DNA of 34,556 nucleotides, from the NCBI GenBank assembly GCA_017411435.1, contig JAFQQD010000012.1:1-34556 (forward strand), given 5' to 3'. A program made the position numbers and the translations under genes. Positions within the stretch are counted from its first letter, which is position 1; each line of letters opens with the position of its first letter. A model generated the notes under the pieces. It did no database searches, had not been told where the DNA came from, and worked only from the letters and a program-made list of their open reading frames with translations. The DNA comes from Clostridia bacterium. GTDB lineage: Bacteria; Bacillota; Clostridia; UMGS1883. Of this stretch, positions 19,529-26,126 are shown piece after piece.

Positions 19529-20080
19529 ATGTGTACTATGACGAAAATAAGTGAGTGGCAAAAGAAAGAAAATCTTGAAAAAATAACCGATTGGGCGAGC
19601 GACAGAACCAAAACGGTGGCAGATATTGCTCATCTTATGGGAATAAGCCCGAGCACTCTTCATCTGTGGCTTAAAGAACGCAAAAAAATCAAAAAGGCAT
19701 TTGATGACGGGCGGGTGCTTGTCGATGACTGCGCAGAAAATCAGTTTATGAAGATGTGTTTCGGATACAATGTGCGAGTTAAAAAACCGAAGAAGGTCAG
19801 ACGGTGGAAACTGGATGAAAAAGGAAAGCGGGTCGAAGAATACGAAGAGTACATCGAAGTTGATGAGGAAATTCACATCCCGGCGTGCTGGCCTGCGCTT
19901 CAGGTTTACCTGCTTAACCGTATGCCGGATAAATACAGACCGATTAATGCGATTGAAGCGCCCAAAGATGATGATGAAAACAAGGCTGGTGTTGTGATAA
20001 TGCCGGAGATTGAAATGCCCAAAGAAGAAATTATAGATGCGGAAATAGTGGGGGGAGATTCTTCACTGCGTTCAGAATGA
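19529..20080 (+). CDS. terS: Terminase small subunit
   Basis: A 183-residue protein. An N-terminal HTH (TVADIAHLMGISPSTLHLWL) and a central block DDCAENQFMKMCFGYNVRVK with a charged, Tyr/Glu-rich strand region fit Firmicutes TerS proteins, which recognise pac DNA and load TerL. Two in-frame ATGs (19529, 19538) are close and neither has a strong ribosome-binding site. The final residues DSSLRSE and the stop codon are supplied by repeat R. It opens the late block, although TerL is separated from it in the linear window. Confidence 0.75.
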   Translation: MCTMTKISEWQKKENLEKITDWASDRTKTVADIAHLMGISPSTLHLWLKERKKIKKAFDDGRVLVDDCAENQFMKMCFGYNVRVKKPKKVRRWKLDEKGKRVEEYEEYIEVDEEIHIPACWPALQVYLLNRMPDKYRPINAIEAPKDDDENKAGVVIMPEIEMPKEEIIDAEIVGGDSSLRSE

Positions 20081-20082
20081 CA
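20055..20082 (+). repeat. Interspersed repeat R, copy 8, forming the TerS tail
   Basis: GAGATTCTTCACTGCGTTCA then GAATGACA; read as ...DSSLRSE-stop in the terS frame. Confidence 0.9.
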
Positions 20083-20115
20083 AGGGTGGAAAATGAGGAA
20101 TGAGGAGGAAGAAAG

Positions 20116-21300
20116 ATGATACTGAAATTTAATGTGAGGGGCGAAAAACTTACTTGCGATAAGGATTTAATCATAACAGAGGGGAATAAGGGAACCTGTG
20201 AAGCAGAGTTTGTTTTTGATGCTGTGTGGGATAACTATGCAAAAATATGCATTTTTGAAAATGAGGGAGAATGTTTGCCCGTTGCGGTTATAAATAACAA
20301 GGCTATACTTCCTCTTGCAGAAAAAATGAGTGCAAAAATAGGTGTCGTAGGCGTAAAAATGCTCGAGGATGGCGCCGCATCTACCCGAATTTCAACGAAC
20401 ATGCTTGCAATCGACATAAAAAACGGTGCGGCGAGCAGCGGTGCGATTGAAAAACTCGAAAAGGATGCCGAGGTCTGGGAGATACATCTTGCAGAAATGA
20501 ATGCCGTCCTGAAAGATGTGGAAGATGCCGGCAAGGATGCGCTGACAAATCTGGATGAAAAAAGGGCAGAGATAGTTAAGATTGTGGACGATATGAGCGA
20601 TGATATCGAGGCGCGAAGCCAAGAAGCACAGGCGGTTATAGATGATTTAGGAGCAGGCATTGAAGAAAAAAGCCAGGCAGCGCAGCAAGTTATAGACGGT
20701 ATGGAAAAAGAGGTTGCAGAGGCCTCCGATGTTGTGGCCGAACTTGTCAGAGATGCAATGGCGAGTGAACAGGCAGCACAGAATTCAGCAGAGGATGCAC
20801 AATTGGCAGCAGAAGATAGCATACGCGCATCGCAGTCGGCGCAGAGTTCAGAAGCAGGAGCAGCGGATTATGCAGGCATTTCTTCGCAGGCGTATGAAGA
20901 TTTACTCAACATGATAAATTCAGGCGACATTGTGCTTGCGCAAAACGGCAAACTTCCGCTTTCATCCATTCCTGCAACTGCAACGCAGGAAATCTATGTC
21001 GTGGAAAGCGAGGACGAGCTGACTTCTCTGACTGCGCAGCGCGGCGACCTTGCCGAGCTTGTTGAGGAGATTGACGGCGTGAGGACAATCACAAAGACAT
21101 GGCAGTGCCTTGGTGATGCCTCGGTGCGCGAAAACTGGGTTGTATGGGGTACAAGCTATGCCGTGCAGTCAGGTAATGCCGAGCATTCAAATACTTCCGC
21201 TAATGCCACTATGATTAACGGGCACCGCATCGTAGAAATGAGCGAGGAAGAATTCAGTAATGCTGTCAAGGATGAGGATACATATTACCTTGTGTATTAA
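20116..21300 (+). CDS. Tail fibre / baseplate-like protein (BppU-like N-terminus)
   Basis: A 394-residue protein. The first ~100 residues (MILKFNVRGEKLTCDKDLII start) resemble the beta-sandwich N-domain of BppU-type baseplate proteins. Residues ~115-245 are a long Ala/Glu-rich coiled-coil stalk (EARSQEAQAVIDDLGAGIEE and similar repeats). The C-terminus holds ATATQEIYVVESEDELTSLT, a carbohydrate-facing tail module type, and ends NAVKDEDTYYLVY. GAGGAGG precedes the ATG. It probably links receptor-binding parts to the tail. Confidence 0.7.
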   Translation: MILKFNVRGEKLTCDKDLIITEGNKGTCEAEFVFDAVWDNYAKICIFENEGECLPVAVINNKAILPLAEKMSAKIGVVGVKMLEDGAASTRISTNMLAIDIKNGAASSGAIEKLEKDAEVWEIHLAEMNAVLKDVEDAGKDALTNLDEKRAEIVKIVDDMSDDIEARSQEAQAVIDDLGAGIEEKSQAAQQVIDGMEKEVAEASDVVAELVRDAMASEQAAQNSAEDAQLAAEDSIRASQSAQSSEAGAADYAGISSQAYEDLLNMINSGDIVLAQNGKLPLSSIPATATQEIYVVESEDELTSLTAQRGDLAELVEEIDGVRTITKTWQCLGDASVRENWVVWGTSYAVQSGNAEHSNTSANATMINGHRIVEMSEEEFSNAVKDEDTYYLVY

Positions 21301-21313
21301 GGCGGTGAGATTA

Positions 21314-22525
21314 TTGATTTATGTAAGCGAAAACAAAGCGCAGATTGTAAAAGGTGATTTCCTCCCTGCACAGTTTTATAAAGGCGATAAAAAAATTGCA
21401 GGCTATGAAAAAGAAACTTTTGAGGGAGAAGGGACAATAACCCTTGAAAATTGCTATAATGACAAGCTTTACGGCGCGAAACTTACGGGAAACTGTGTAC
21501 AGGAAGAAACGCCTTCTCCCGAAGCACCGGTAGAGATTAAAAGCGTGGGAGACCTTGTAGCTGAGGGAGAATACAGCGGAAAGTATAAAATCGGTGTGAC
21601 TGCAAGGGGAAAGAATCTGTTTGACAGCGATTTATGGCTTCCCTATTTTGACAAGCTGGAGGATGGTTCATACAAAGCCAATCGTAACATCAACACATCA
21701 CATAAGGCAGATTGCTTCTTGCCTGAAGGCACATACCGATTATCATATGATATGAAATGTCCTAAAGGGAAAAACTACAGCCTTGTTTTATATAACCTGT
21801 CAGGGGACTATGCTTATTATAGTTGGAAAGCATCAAATGGAGAGTGGACGCATCGAACACATATTGTTAATCTTACTGAAGATGCACATTTTATAGGGTG
21901 GAACTATAGCGAACAAACAAACGAGCTTTTCTTTAAGAATTTGCAGATAGAAAAAGGAAATGAGGAAACACAGTTTGAACCGTACAAAGCACCGCAGGCA
22001 TTTGAGCTTTATCTTGAAGAGCCTCTTTGCAAAATCGGAGAATACGAGGACTATATAGACTTCGAGAATAAAAAAGTCGTAAGAAACACGAGCATAAAAA
22101 GCTTTACAGGCACGGAGGGATGGTACAGACAGGAATACAGATTGTACAGCAAGTGCGGAGGTCGTAACCCTCTTGATTCAAATGTATGCCATCTGCTGAA
22201 TAACCGTTTTGAGTCTTACACATGGACAAAGCTTGCAGGAAATGTGCTCAAGGAGGAAGGAAATCGCATTATAGGTACAGCTCTTCAGCCGGGAAGCTAT
22301 TTTTGTGTAACACCTGCACAGGTTATTCCAACTATTGACGAGTGGAAAACACAGCTTTCCGTGTGGAATGACGAGGGAGCACCCTTTACGGTTGTTTATG
22401 TTGATGCAACGCGCGAAGAGGCAATTGACCTTCCCACACTTCCCACTTTCAAAGGGACAACAAACTATGAAATCACAACAGATATTAACGCAGGCATAAG
22501 CGGAGAGTATAAGAGGATGGAGTGA
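21314..22525 (+). CDS. Receptor-binding / tail fibre-like protein
   Basis: A 403-residue protein. TTG at 21314 is preferred because AAGGCGG lies 8 bases upstream; this start is downstream of the previous stop. ITLENCYNDKLYGAKLTGNC, EETPSPEAPVEIKSVGD and RGKNLFDSDLW followed by a carbohydrate-binding-like domain (FLPEGTYRLSYDM ... IEKGNEETQFEPY) are recurring features of clostridial phage tail proteins. It likely mediates host-surface binding. Followed directly by repeat R at the stop codon. Confidence 0.65.
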   Translation: MIYVSENKAQIVKGDFLPAQFYKGDKKIAGYEKETFEGEGTITLENCYNDKLYGAKLTGNCVQEETPSPEAPVEIKSVGDLVAEGEYSGKYKIGVTARGKNLFDSDLWLPYFDKLEDGSYKANRNINTSHKADCFLPEGTYRLSYDMKCPKGKNYSLVLYNLSGDYAYYSWKASNGEWTHRTHIVNLTEDAHFIGWNYSEQTNELFFKNLQIEKGNEETQFEPYKAPQAFELYLEEPLCKIGEYEDYIDFENKKVVRNTSIKSFTGTEGWYRQEYRLYSKCGGRNPLDSNVCHLLNNRFESYTWTKLAGNVLKEEGNRIIGTALQPGSYFCVTPAQVIPTIDEWKTQLSVWNDEGAPFTVVYVDATREEAIDLPTLPTFKGTTNYEITTDINAGISGEYKRME

Positions 22526-22551
22526 GATTCTTCGCTTCACTCAGAATGACA
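22524..22551 (+). repeat. Interspersed repeat R, copy 9
   Basis: GAGATTCTTCGC...CTCAGAATGACA overlapping the stop codon of the tail fibre-like gene by two bases. Confidence 0.9.
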
Positions 22552-22571
22552 AGAAAATAGGAGGAACAGAT

Positions 22572-22772
22572 ATGAGTACAAAAATTAAAAAATGGGTCAG
22601 AGCAGCGCTTGTCCGCGCGATAAAGACTTTTGCGCAGACTGTGGCATCGCTTATTACGGTAGGTGGAATAATCCAAGAAACCGATTGGGAACTTGCAATA
22701 AGTGCAGGTGCAGTGGCATTTGTTTACTCACTTCTTACAAGTGTGGCCGGTATTCCTGAAGCGAAGGAGTGA
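22572..22772 (+). CDS. Phage holin (r1t-like)
   Basis: A 66-residue protein with a basic start (MSTKIKKWVRAALVRAIKTF) and two hydrophobic segments: AQTVASLITVGGII and LAISAGAVAFVYSLLTSVAG. This is the pattern of Phage_r1t_holin proteins, which make membrane holes that release or activate the endolysin. AGGAGG precedes the ATG. It is next to the XhlA-like and endolysin genes. Confidence 0.85.
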   Translation: MSTKIKKWVRAALVRAIKTFAQTVASLITVGGIIQETDWELAISAGAVAFVYSLLTSVAGIPEAKE

Positions 22773-22776
22773 GAAT

Positions 22777-23118
22777 ATGGGTATAGCAGAGGCAGCAATT
22801 ATTATTTCTGCGGTTGGTCTCCTTTTGAATTTCGCAGGGTATTTCAGAAACTCGAAGAAGGATACGAAAGAGGAAACCGCCTCGGAAATAGCAACGCATA
22901 CAAGCGTAATGGTAAAACTTGAAAGCATAGGGCAATGTACGACCGACATCAAATCAGAGGTTGTTAGTGTCAAAGGCGATGTAAGGGATATTCGCGATAA
23001 AGTAATAAGAATTGAAGAATCCACTAAGCAGGCTCATAAGCGAATTGATACTCTTGAAAAAAGACTTGAAAAATGTGCTGCGTGTCATATGCCACACAAG
23101 GAAGAAGGTGTTGAATAA
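22777..23118 (+). CDS. XhlA-like membrane/coiled-coil protein
   Basis: A 113-residue protein: one N-terminal membrane segment (AAIIISAVGLLLNFAGYF), then a coiled coil (DVRDIRDKVIRIEESTKQAH, RIDTLEKRLEK) ending in CAACH. This is the layout of haemolysin XhlA and lysis accessory proteins. Start at 22777 with GAAGGAG upstream. Its stop overlaps the endolysin start (TAATG). Confidence 0.7.
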   Translation: MGIAEAAIIISAVGLLLNFAGYFRNSKKDTKEETASEIATHTSVMVKLESIGQCTTDIKSEVVSVKGDVRDIRDKVIRIEESTKQAHKRIDTLEKRLEKCAACHMPHKEEGVE

Positions 23119-24509
23119 TGAGCAATACAAATTTACCCGACAAATTCAGAATACCTGCAGACAGAATACCGAAGGCGTGGTCGCAGGGGCCTTACGATTG
23201 CTGTGTTATGGCATCCTTTGTGAAGGTTCTTGAGGTTATAAACTATGTTAAAACAGGAGAATATACGATGCTCTCTAAGGGGTATGCGTACGGAAGGCAC
23301 AGCAATCCCAATTTTAAGAGTTTCAAATCCGGTGGCGGTGGAGATTTCGACTATACGATGAAGAGTATTCTCGAAAGAGGCAGTGTGCCTGAAGAGATGT
23401 ATCCGCATATGAACGAGATTCCAAACATCATGTTTGATGTGGAGAGTGCTCCGAATCTCGCGGAACTTGATGAGATAGCAGAGAAGACGAAGGCAGAAAA
23501 TACAATAAAGATACCGGGAAACGCGTTTTTCAAGGATGTCGTCAAAAAATATCTTTATGAAAATTGGATTCCTCTTCCCGGCAATATGGCGGGGCAACAC
23601 CACAGCACCGTCATTGTAGGTTGGGATGAAGACGGATTTGAATTCTGCGATCACGACGGCAGAGTGGATGAAGAAACAGGACGGTCCTATGTTTATGGTG
23701 GGGGCAAATTCAACGAGGCGTGCTACATTGACGGAGGTATTGAAGATAAGGAGGAAAACGATATGAAGGACAAGTTTATGAACATAGATGGGTTTAGGGA
23801 ATATATTTCAGCGCTGAAAGTGACGAGAGCGATTTCGAGAGTACAGTTGCATCATACATACAGTCCGTCTTACGCGCAGTTTACGGGGGATAATCACGCT
23901 TCGCTTCAGAACGGGATGCGCAGTCACCATACAAAAACAAACGGGTGGACAGATATAGGGCAACACTTTACCATATTCCCGGACGGCAAAATTATGACCG
24001 GCAGAGATATAAACACTTCTCCTGCGGGCATCAAAGGGGCAAATACGGGAGCTATTTGTATCGAATGCCTTGGAAACTTTGATATTGGCGGAGATATTAT
24101 GACAAATGCGCAGCGGAATTCTATTATAGGCGTGGTGAAAATGCTCCTCGATAAATTCGGCCTTAACGCTGAGAGCGGTGTAACATATCACGCCTGGTGG
24201 AGCGCGGACGGAAAATCGTTTGGAGATTATTATAAGAATTCATCGGCAAAGACTTGTCCCGGAACAAACTTTTTCGGAGGTAACACAAGGAGTGCGTATC
24301 GAAACAATCTGATGCCGCTTATAAAGAATTACGGAAAGGTGGAGACTACTCCAATGCTGGAGACTGCCAATGATATAACATGGGAATTAAATCACACATA
24401 CTTCCCCATTGATGATATGGCAAGTTTTGTTAAGGTGCTTGATGCTGCCAAAAAGAATAATAGTCCTCTCTATTGGGGATATTATAAACTTGTTAACAGA
24501 ATAAAGTAA
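23118..24509 (+). CDS. Two-domain endolysin: papain-like peptidase + amidase
   Basis: A 463-residue protein. Residues ~15-205 form a papain-like domain: WSQGPYDCCVMAS gives Q23 and C29 (spacing as in papain), HHSTVIVGW gives H162, with D178/H179 (FEFCDHDG) nearby. Residues ~240-395 are an Amidase_2/PGRP-type domain with zinc-ligand-like His (VQLHHTYS), IGQHFTIFPDGKIMTGRD, ICIECLGNFD, TYHAWW and KTCPGTNF. The last ~60 residues are a short unknown domain, perhaps wall binding. Together they would cut peptide crosslinks and the sugar-peptide bond of peptidoglycan at lysis. Confidence 0.85.
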   Translation: MSNTNLPDKFRIPADRIPKAWSQGPYDCCVMASFVKVLEVINYVKTGEYTMLSKGYAYGRHSNPNFKSFKSGGGGDFDYTMKSILERGSVPEEMYPHMNEIPNIMFDVESAPNLAELDEIAEKTKAENTIKIPGNAFFKDVVKKYLYENWIPLPGNMAGQHHSTVIVGWDEDGFEFCDHDGRVDEETGRSYVYGGGKFNEACYIDGGIEDKEENDMKDKFMNIDGFREYISALKVTRAISRVQLHHTYSPSYAQFTGDNHASLQNGMRSHHTKTNGWTDIGQHFTIFPDGKIMTGRDINTSPAGIKGANTGAICIECLGNFDIGGDIMTNAQRNSIIGVVKMLLDKFGLNAESGVTYHAWWSADGKSFGDYYKNSSAKTCPGTNFFGGNTRSAYRNNLMPLIKNYGKVETTPMLETANDITWELNHTYFPIDDMASFVKVLDAAKKNNSPLYWGYYKLVNRIK

Positions 24510-24531
24510 AACAAATCATTGATAAAATTGA

Positions 24532-24560
24532 AAAGAGGAAGGTGGTTAGCCTTCCTCTTT
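24532..24560. terminator. Bidirectional terminator between endolysin and HNH cassette 2
   Basis: AAAGAGGAAGG pairs perfectly with CCTTCCTCTTT (11 bp, 7-base loop), with short T runs on both strands, between convergent genes. Confidence 0.8.
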
Positions 24561-24566
24561 GGTGCG

Positions 24567-25199
24567 TTATTTAGATTTTTTTACGGGGCGGAAAAGTTGG
24601 TCGTTGCTGTATCCGTGCTTAAATCTGTAATAAAGTGTTTCTTTAGATATACCAGTTATTTCTGCAACTTCAGAAATTGTTATGAGTTTTCCTTCGTACT
24701 TTACTAAAACATTTTTTCGCAAATTTCTACATTGTGTCTTGTTATCAGCCCATCTGCAGTTTTCTGGAAAATACCCTTTGTTATTATCTATCCTGTCAAT
24801 AGATAAATTATCAGCATAACCATGAGATAATGCCCAAGTACGAAACGCGGGGAAATTATTTAGCCATTCATCGCAGACACAAATCCCCCTGCCTCCATAG
24901 GTACCATACTTACTTGCATTAGGATTATTACAGCGTTGTTTCATGTTTTTCCAGATACTATATAATCTGCTATTTGAATTTCCGTGCGTTGTTGTTGATG
25001 CTTTTCTTACATCCAGAAATAAACATCCGCACGACTCAGTATGTTTTGTGATAAGACAGTTTCCTCGAATAACTTTTTCATTTCCACAATCGCAACGGCA
25101 GAGCCAATAAGAACCCCTTTTTTCGTTTGGTACAAATTCAAGTACGATAAGACGACCAAAACGCTGACCTGTTAAATCAATTTTGAAACTCTTACTCAT
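24567..25199 (-). CDS. HNH/AP2-like free-standing endonuclease, copy 2
   Basis: A 210-residue paralogue of the protein at 2758-3384: MSKSFKIDLTGQRFGRLIVL, the same Cys-rich segment (CRCDCGNEKV ... SCGC), THGNSNSRLYSIWKNM, YGGRGICVCDEW, and SIDRIDNNKGYFPENCRWA. A C-terminal HTH (LITISEVAEITGISKETLYY) is clearer than in copy 1. It lies between the lysis genes and the portal, splitting the rightward late block, and overlaps its small upstream partner by 4 bases. Confidence 0.8.
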   Translation of the reverse strand: MSKSFKIDLTGQRFGRLIVLEFVPNEKRGSYWLCRCDCGNEKVIRGNCLITKHTESCGCLFLDVRKASTTTHGNSNSRLYSIWKNMKQRCNNPNASKYGTYGGRGICVCDEWLNNFPAFRTWALSHGYADNLSIDRIDNNKGYFPENCRWADNKTQCRNLRKNVLVKYEGKLITISEVAEITGISKETLYYRFKHGYSNDQLFRPVKKSK

Positions 25200-25417
25200 A
25201 CGGCTTTTTCCTCCTTGGCTTTCTTTTTCATTTCAGCCATGGCGGCTTTATAGCCTTGGGAGTAACCGTAGACAAACGAGTTGGTAATTTTGTAATAATC
25301 ATTGTCTGAACATTCGTGTATTCTCATAACATCCTTGATTTTCAAATCATACGCGGATTTAATTATACCCGATTTGCGAATGCGCTCAGTTCTTTCCATT
25401 ACATCTAATCTTTTCAT
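25196..25417 (-). CDS. Small cassette protein (YAQGYKAA family), copy 2
   Basis: A 73-residue protein nearly identical at its ends to the one at 3381-3602 (MKRLDVMERTERIRKSGIIK; YGYSQGYKAAMAEMKKKAKE). The middle has diverged (VMRIHECSDNDYYKITNSFV). Unknown function. The Shine-Dalgarno (AAAGGAG) is enclosed in a hairpin. 4-base overlap with the HNH gene. Confidence 0.75.
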   Translation of the reverse strand: MKRLDVMERTERIRKSGIIKSAYDLKIKDVMRIHECSDNDYYKITNSFVYGYSQGYKAAMAEMKKKAKEEKAV

Positions 25418-25426
25418 AAATAAAAA

Positions 25427-25497
25427 CTCCTTTCAAATTTGCATTTGACAGGAGCAATCTAATCTGCTAAAATATAAGCAGACAGGGCTTGCTCTGT
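25427..25497 (-). promoter_or_regulatory. Three-part attenuator leader of cassette 2
   Basis: Minus strand: A (25489-25497, ACAGAGCAA) can pair with B (25450-25459, TTGCTCCTGT, one bulge). B can pair with C (25427-25431, the AGGAG of the Shine-Dalgarno), with TCAAAT/ATTTGA extending the stem, then TTTTTATTT. Relative to cassette 1 both A and B have changed together (GAGCAA against TTGCTC instead of GGAGT against ACTCC), so the A-B pairing is preserved by paired substitutions. Confidence 0.6.
25445..25473 (+). promoter_or_regulatory. Opposing promoter in cassette 2 leader
   Basis: TTGACA (25445-25450), 17-base spacer, TAAAAT (25468-25473). Same position relative to the hairpin as the promoter at 3628-3657. 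Confidence 0.65.
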
Positions 25498-25553
25498 CGG
25501 GAGAGATAGAGTGTGTAACTTTGGTCGGTGTAGCACTCTATTTCTGCTTTTTT
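25480..25553 (+). ncRNA. Predicted antisense RNA 3 (~74 nt)
   Basis: It runs from the TAAAAT box to a terminator ATAGAGTG (25506-25513)/CACTCTAT (25534-25541) with CTGCTTTTTT. It is complementary to the leader between the RHH gene and the small gene, including segment A. A GACAG/CTGTC hairpin (25481-25498) presents the A-complement TTGCTC in or next to its loop. Confidence 0.6.
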
Positions 25554-25734
25554 AATCTTTGATATTCAACTTTTCTTTTAGAAGTTCAATTCCAGCCACT
25601 ACCGCATCAACTCGGTTGACATTAAGTTTTTCAGAACACAGTTGAATATCTTTTATTTCCTTTTCTGACATTCTAAATCCAATTTTCTTATCTCTTGGAT
25701 TTGTTGTCGGTCTTCCCATTTTGGCTATTGACAA
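25552..25734 (-). CDS. Ribbon-helix-helix-like regulator, copy 2
   Basis: A 60-residue protein with MGRPTTNPRDKKIGFRMSEK, then EIKDIQLCSEKLNVNRVDAV, an RHH-type layout parallel to the protein at 3729-3902 (shared GRP...K.IxxxxR start). Alignment with copy 1 supports the TTG at 25734, though AAGGAGG is only 3 bases away; the ATG at 25719 is the alternative. First gene of cassette 2. A rightward promoter overlaps its start. Confidence 0.7.
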   Translation of the reverse strand: MSIAKMGRPTTNPRDKKIGFRMSEKEIKDIQLCSEKLNVNRVDAVVAGIELLKEKLNIKD

Positions 25735-25756
25735 TCTCCTCCTTTATTGATATAAT
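25728..25756 (+). promoter_or_regulatory. Promoter of predicted small RNA at the second micro-ORF locus
   Basis: TTGACA (25728-25733), 17-base spacer, TATAAT (25751-25756): a consensus promoter firing rightward from over the RHH start codon toward the opposing micro-ORF. Confidence 0.8.
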
Positions 25757-25762
25757 AGCGAA

Positions 25763-25850
25763 GAAGGGTGACTGTGTGGAAGCGGTCATCCCCCTATTAA
25801 CTAGTATGTGAAGGAATGCCGTGCCACTTAGGTGCGGTTATTTCTTTTTA
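25763..25850 (+). ncRNA. Predicted small RNA converging on micro-ORF 2 (~88 nt)
   Basis: From the consensus promoter to a terminator CCGTGCC (25819-25825)/GGTGCGG (25831-25837) followed by TTATTTCTTTTT. The 5' part folds as GGGTGAC...GTCATCC, whose second arm can pair with GGGTGAC in the leader of the opposing mRNA. It overlaps the 3' end of micro-ORF 2 by about a dozen bases. A 12-codon frame (MPCHLGAVISFY at 25816) is inside; probably not meaningful. Confidence 0.6.
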
Positions 25851-25906
25851 TTAAGAACTATTACGGTAAGCAATATTATATAGAACATAATTATTAACTG
25901 TTCCAT
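25838..25906 (-). CDS. Toxin-like hydrophobic micro-ORF 2 (22 aa)
   Basis: ATG with AAGGGGG 4 bases upstream. The peptide starts MEQLIIMFYIIL and ends in VLNKKK: one membrane span with a Lys tail. It is clearly similar to the 20-residue peptide at 10574-10636. It has a consensus promoter with a perfect palindrome and converges on a small RNA. Size and shape fit type I toxins or the holin-like toxin group; toxicity is inference. Confidence 0.6.
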   Translation of the reverse strand: MEQLIIMFYIILLTVIVLNKKK

Positions 25907-25955
25907 AATTCCCCCTTCCCGAGGGATTAACCGTGTCACCCTTGACGCTAAATAC

Positions 25956-25984
25956 ATTATAACATTTGGTCGACCAAAAGTCAA
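25956..25984 (-). promoter_or_regulatory. Micro-ORF 2 promoter with palindromic operator
   Basis: Minus strand TTGACT (25979-25984), 17-base spacer, TATAAT (25956-25961). The spacer contains the perfect 14-bp palindrome TTTGGTCGACCAAA (25965-25978), an obvious repressor site. No second copy is seen in the window. Confidence 0.8.
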
Positions 25985-26021
25985 GGGGAATTTGAAAATT
26001 TTTTCAAAAATATTTTTTTCA

Positions 26022-26053
26022 GCACCTGACAAAGAGACTGTCGGGTGCTTTTT
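26022..26053 (+). terminator. Terminator upstream of the portal gene
   Basis: GCACCTGACA pairs with TGTCGGGTGC (one T-G pair) around a 7-base loop, followed by TTTTT. It isolates the portal operon from rightward transcripts entering from cassette 2. Confidence 0.85.
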
Positions 26054-26074
26054 GTTTGCGAAAAAAAGCGTGAG

Positions 26075-26103
26075 TCGACAAGCGGTTACCACGGATATAT
26101 AAT
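26075..26103 (+). promoter_or_regulatory. Candidate promoter of the head operon
   Basis: TCGACA (26075-26080), 17-base spacer, TATAAT (26098-26103), 24 bases before the portal ATG and downstream of a terminator. Confidence 0.6.
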
Positions 26104-26126
26104 AAAAGTATGAGGAGTGATAAGAA

